Below, piece after piece: positions 24,881-26,072 of a stretch of 26,072 nucleotides of DNA. The stretch comes from an uncultured Bacteroidales bacterium (GTDB lineage: Bacteria; Bacteroidota; Bacteroidia; Bacteroidales; UBA932), in assembly GCA_946405645.1 (NCBI GenBank), contig CAMJHW010000003.1, forward strand, positions 1 through 26,072, in the 5' to 3' direction. The position numbers and the translations under genes were made by a program. Numbering within the stretch: position 1 is the stretch's first letter; every line of letters begins with the position of its first letter. The notes under the pieces were generated by a model. The model made no database searches. It had not been told where the DNA came from and saw only the letters and a program-made list of their open reading frames with translations.

Positions 24881-26072
24881 ATTTCTTTATTCGGAGGACT
24901 CGGTATGAATGAGGCTTGAGAGTGACGGTGAATGAAGACTGCGTGGCGGAAGTGGCGCCGCGGCGGCCCATCACGGGCCTGACGCGGCCTTGCAGCTCCG
25001 TTCCTGCCAGCAGGTCGGTAAGTCCGTTTACCGCACCCGTAGACACGATGTCGACATCCACCAGCTCGTCGAGGAAAGACTCGACGATGAAGGTGTCGTT
25101 GTCATAGACGAATAGGCTGACATACGCGGGTCCCTCGACATATACAGGCATGGTCCGTGCGCTGGCGGTCTGCCGGATGATATTCAGGGCAGATGCCGGG
25201 AAGCGGTAAAGGTCGGAGAAATTGTCCGGAACGACGAGGACGTAGAGGTTGGCGCTGCCGTACAGTCCGCGATGGAGGATGGGCCATCCGAGACCGCCGT
25301 CCATTCCCGAGACCATCTCCCATGAATCATTGGTCTTGTAGCCGATCTGCTGCATGAGTATGGGCTTCTCCGTGTCGGTCATGCCGGCCCAGCCCGCCTT
25401 GATGGCGGTGGCCATGGCTTTGCGGTCGGTGTACTCGATGTCGACGATATTCCGGATGCCGCGGTCCTGAAGCGCCCTCAGCAGCCCGGACGTGATAAGG
25501 ACGTCCTTGCCTCCCCGCAACTGCTTTTCAATCTTCGCCACGATGTCCGGATCGAAAGCCGCCTGCTCGGTAAGGATCATGAAGTTGTCCTCCTCAGGGA
25601 AATAAGGGACCATCTCTATAGGGAGCCCTATCATGCCGAAATAGTTCTGGAGGAACTCCTCTCCCGTGGACTGATAGGGCTTGTAGCTCTTGATACCGAC
25701 GGGACGGCCGAGCAAACCGATGGTCTTGTCCACGGTTTCGAGGGTATATCCGGCGGCCAGGGCAACGGTGGGAGGGATGCCCTTTGTCGCCTTTGCCATC
25801 ATCGCATCATAACTGAAACTCGTACCCTGGTCCTGCCATGGTGCGCGGTAGCGCTCACCGACAGGATTGAGGCACTGGCGATAGTCGAAAAGCGTCATTT
25901 CCGGAGCCTTGGCGAAAAGCGTCAGCCACAGCTGCTCACTGTAGCGGTCGATATAGCGCATACCTCCCGTATCCACCCAACCTCCGCCGTTGTGACCAGG
26001 ATTGAGGTTGTCGAAATACCTCCAGATATTGTAGCCGAGATATGGCTGGAGATGCTGGTCGCTGCTGACGGC
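24879..26072 (-). CDS. Uncharacterised multidomain protein, perhaps glycoside-hydrolase-like (5' end outside window)
   Basis: The frame is open to the right edge, so 397 C-terminal residues are visible and the start is missing. Near the edge the text NIWRYFDNLNPGHNGGGWVDTGG and YSEQLWLTLFAKAPEMTLFDYRQ looks like the last part of a TIM-barrel glycosidase, rich in aromatic residues. Next, a segment with GLPIEMVPYFP, FMILTEQAAFDPDIVAKIEK and GGKDVLITSGLL resembles a glutamine-amidotransferase-like domain as in GH42-type beta-galactosidases. The last 150 residues look like beta-sandwich material ending in PHSYRVLRIKK. I do not recognise a named family; a polysaccharide-processing role is only suggested by these resemblances. 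It ends in the shared hairpin 24862-24880. Confidence 0.6.
   Translation of the reverse strand, partial: AVSSDQHLQPYLGYNIWRYFDNLNPGHNGGGWVDTGGMRYIDRYSEQLWLTLFAKAPEMTLFDYRQCLNPVGERYRAPWQDQGTSFSYDAMMAKATKGIPPTVALAAGYTLETVDKTIGLLGRPVGIKSYKPYQSTGEEFLQNYFGMIGLPIEMVPYFPEEDNFMILTEQAAFDPDIVAKIEKQLRGGKDVLITSGLLRALQDRGIRNIVDIEYTDRKAMATAIKAGWAGMTDTEKPILMQQIGYKTNDSWEMVSGMDGGLGWPILHRGLYGSANLYVLVVPDNFSDLYRFPASALNIIRQTASARTMPVYVEGPAYVSLFVYDNDTFIVESFLDELVDVDIVSTGAVNGLTDLLAGTELQGRVRPVMGRRGATSATQSSFTVTLKPHSYRVLRIKK

Noticed and set aside
1..26072. Mobile element, prophage, CRISPR array or tRNA gene
   Set aside because: No transposase, integrase, direct-repeat array, or cloverleaf-sized gap was found; gaps between genes are all under 190 bases.

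Overview
The window is about 26 kb of chromosome from a moderately GC-rich member of the Bacteroidota, most likely order Bacteroidales. The sequence reasons are these. Eight intergenic sites match the Bacteroidota sigma-factor -7 box TAnnTTTG, each just upstream of a credible start. The gene set includes a DUF4293 protein, a SPOR lipoprotein, TonB_C fusions, PGA_cap and PhoH proteins, and a full-length single-chain pyruvate:ferredoxin oxidoreductase, which points to an anaerobe. The genus cannot be told from this stretch. Genes are closely packed: no gap exceeds 190 bases, and there are no rRNA or tRNA genes, CRISPR arrays, insertion sequences or prophage genes. Long open frames opposite leuS, gyrA, nifJ and the synthetase are GC-driven shadows.

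Layout. (1) 1-6305, minus strand: one apparent operon from a strong promoter at 6328-6358, in transcription order SPOR lipoprotein, M28-like/TonB_C protein, leuS, and two tandem YitT-family membrane proteins; the last runs off the left edge. (2) 6399-8430, plus strand: a PGA_cap (CapA-like) exported protein overlapping a PhoH ATPase, closed by a strong bidirectional hairpin at 8437-8466. (3) 8488-12371, minus strand: gyrA followed by an exported TPR protein. (4) 12482-14839, plus strand, divergent from gyrA: a ClpC-type unfoldase lacking the usual middle domain. A 41-residue peptide gene with its own -7 box faces it from the minus strand at 14814-14939. (5) 15027-16001, plus: an exported alpha/beta hydrolase converging with a minus-strand nucleoside phosphorylase (15985-16860). 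(6) 16903-24304, minus strand: a three-gene operon of a LeuA homologue without its catalytic residues, a fusion of a sugar-isomerase-type TIM barrel with an acyl-CoA synthetase, and nifJ. (7) 24439-24873, plus: DUF4293 membrane protein, whose stop codon shares a terminator hairpin with a right-edge minus-strand gene (24879-26072, 5' end missing).

Most genes are housekeeping: translation (leuS), DNA topology (gyrA), proteolysis (Clp), nucleoside salvage, and pyruvate oxidation. The part most likely to hold undescribed biology is the operon at 16903-24304. There a LeuA-family protein has lost its metal ligands but keeps the leucine-binding regulatory domain, and it is translationally coupled to an unusual TIM-barrel/acyl-CoA synthetase fusion and to the main acetyl-CoA-producing enzyme. 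A reasonable but untested reading is a leucine-responsive regulatory subunit acting on acyl-CoA metabolism. A second apparent pseudoenzyme, an M28 peptidase fold without most of its zinc ligands and fused to a TonB_C domain, sits upstream of leuS.
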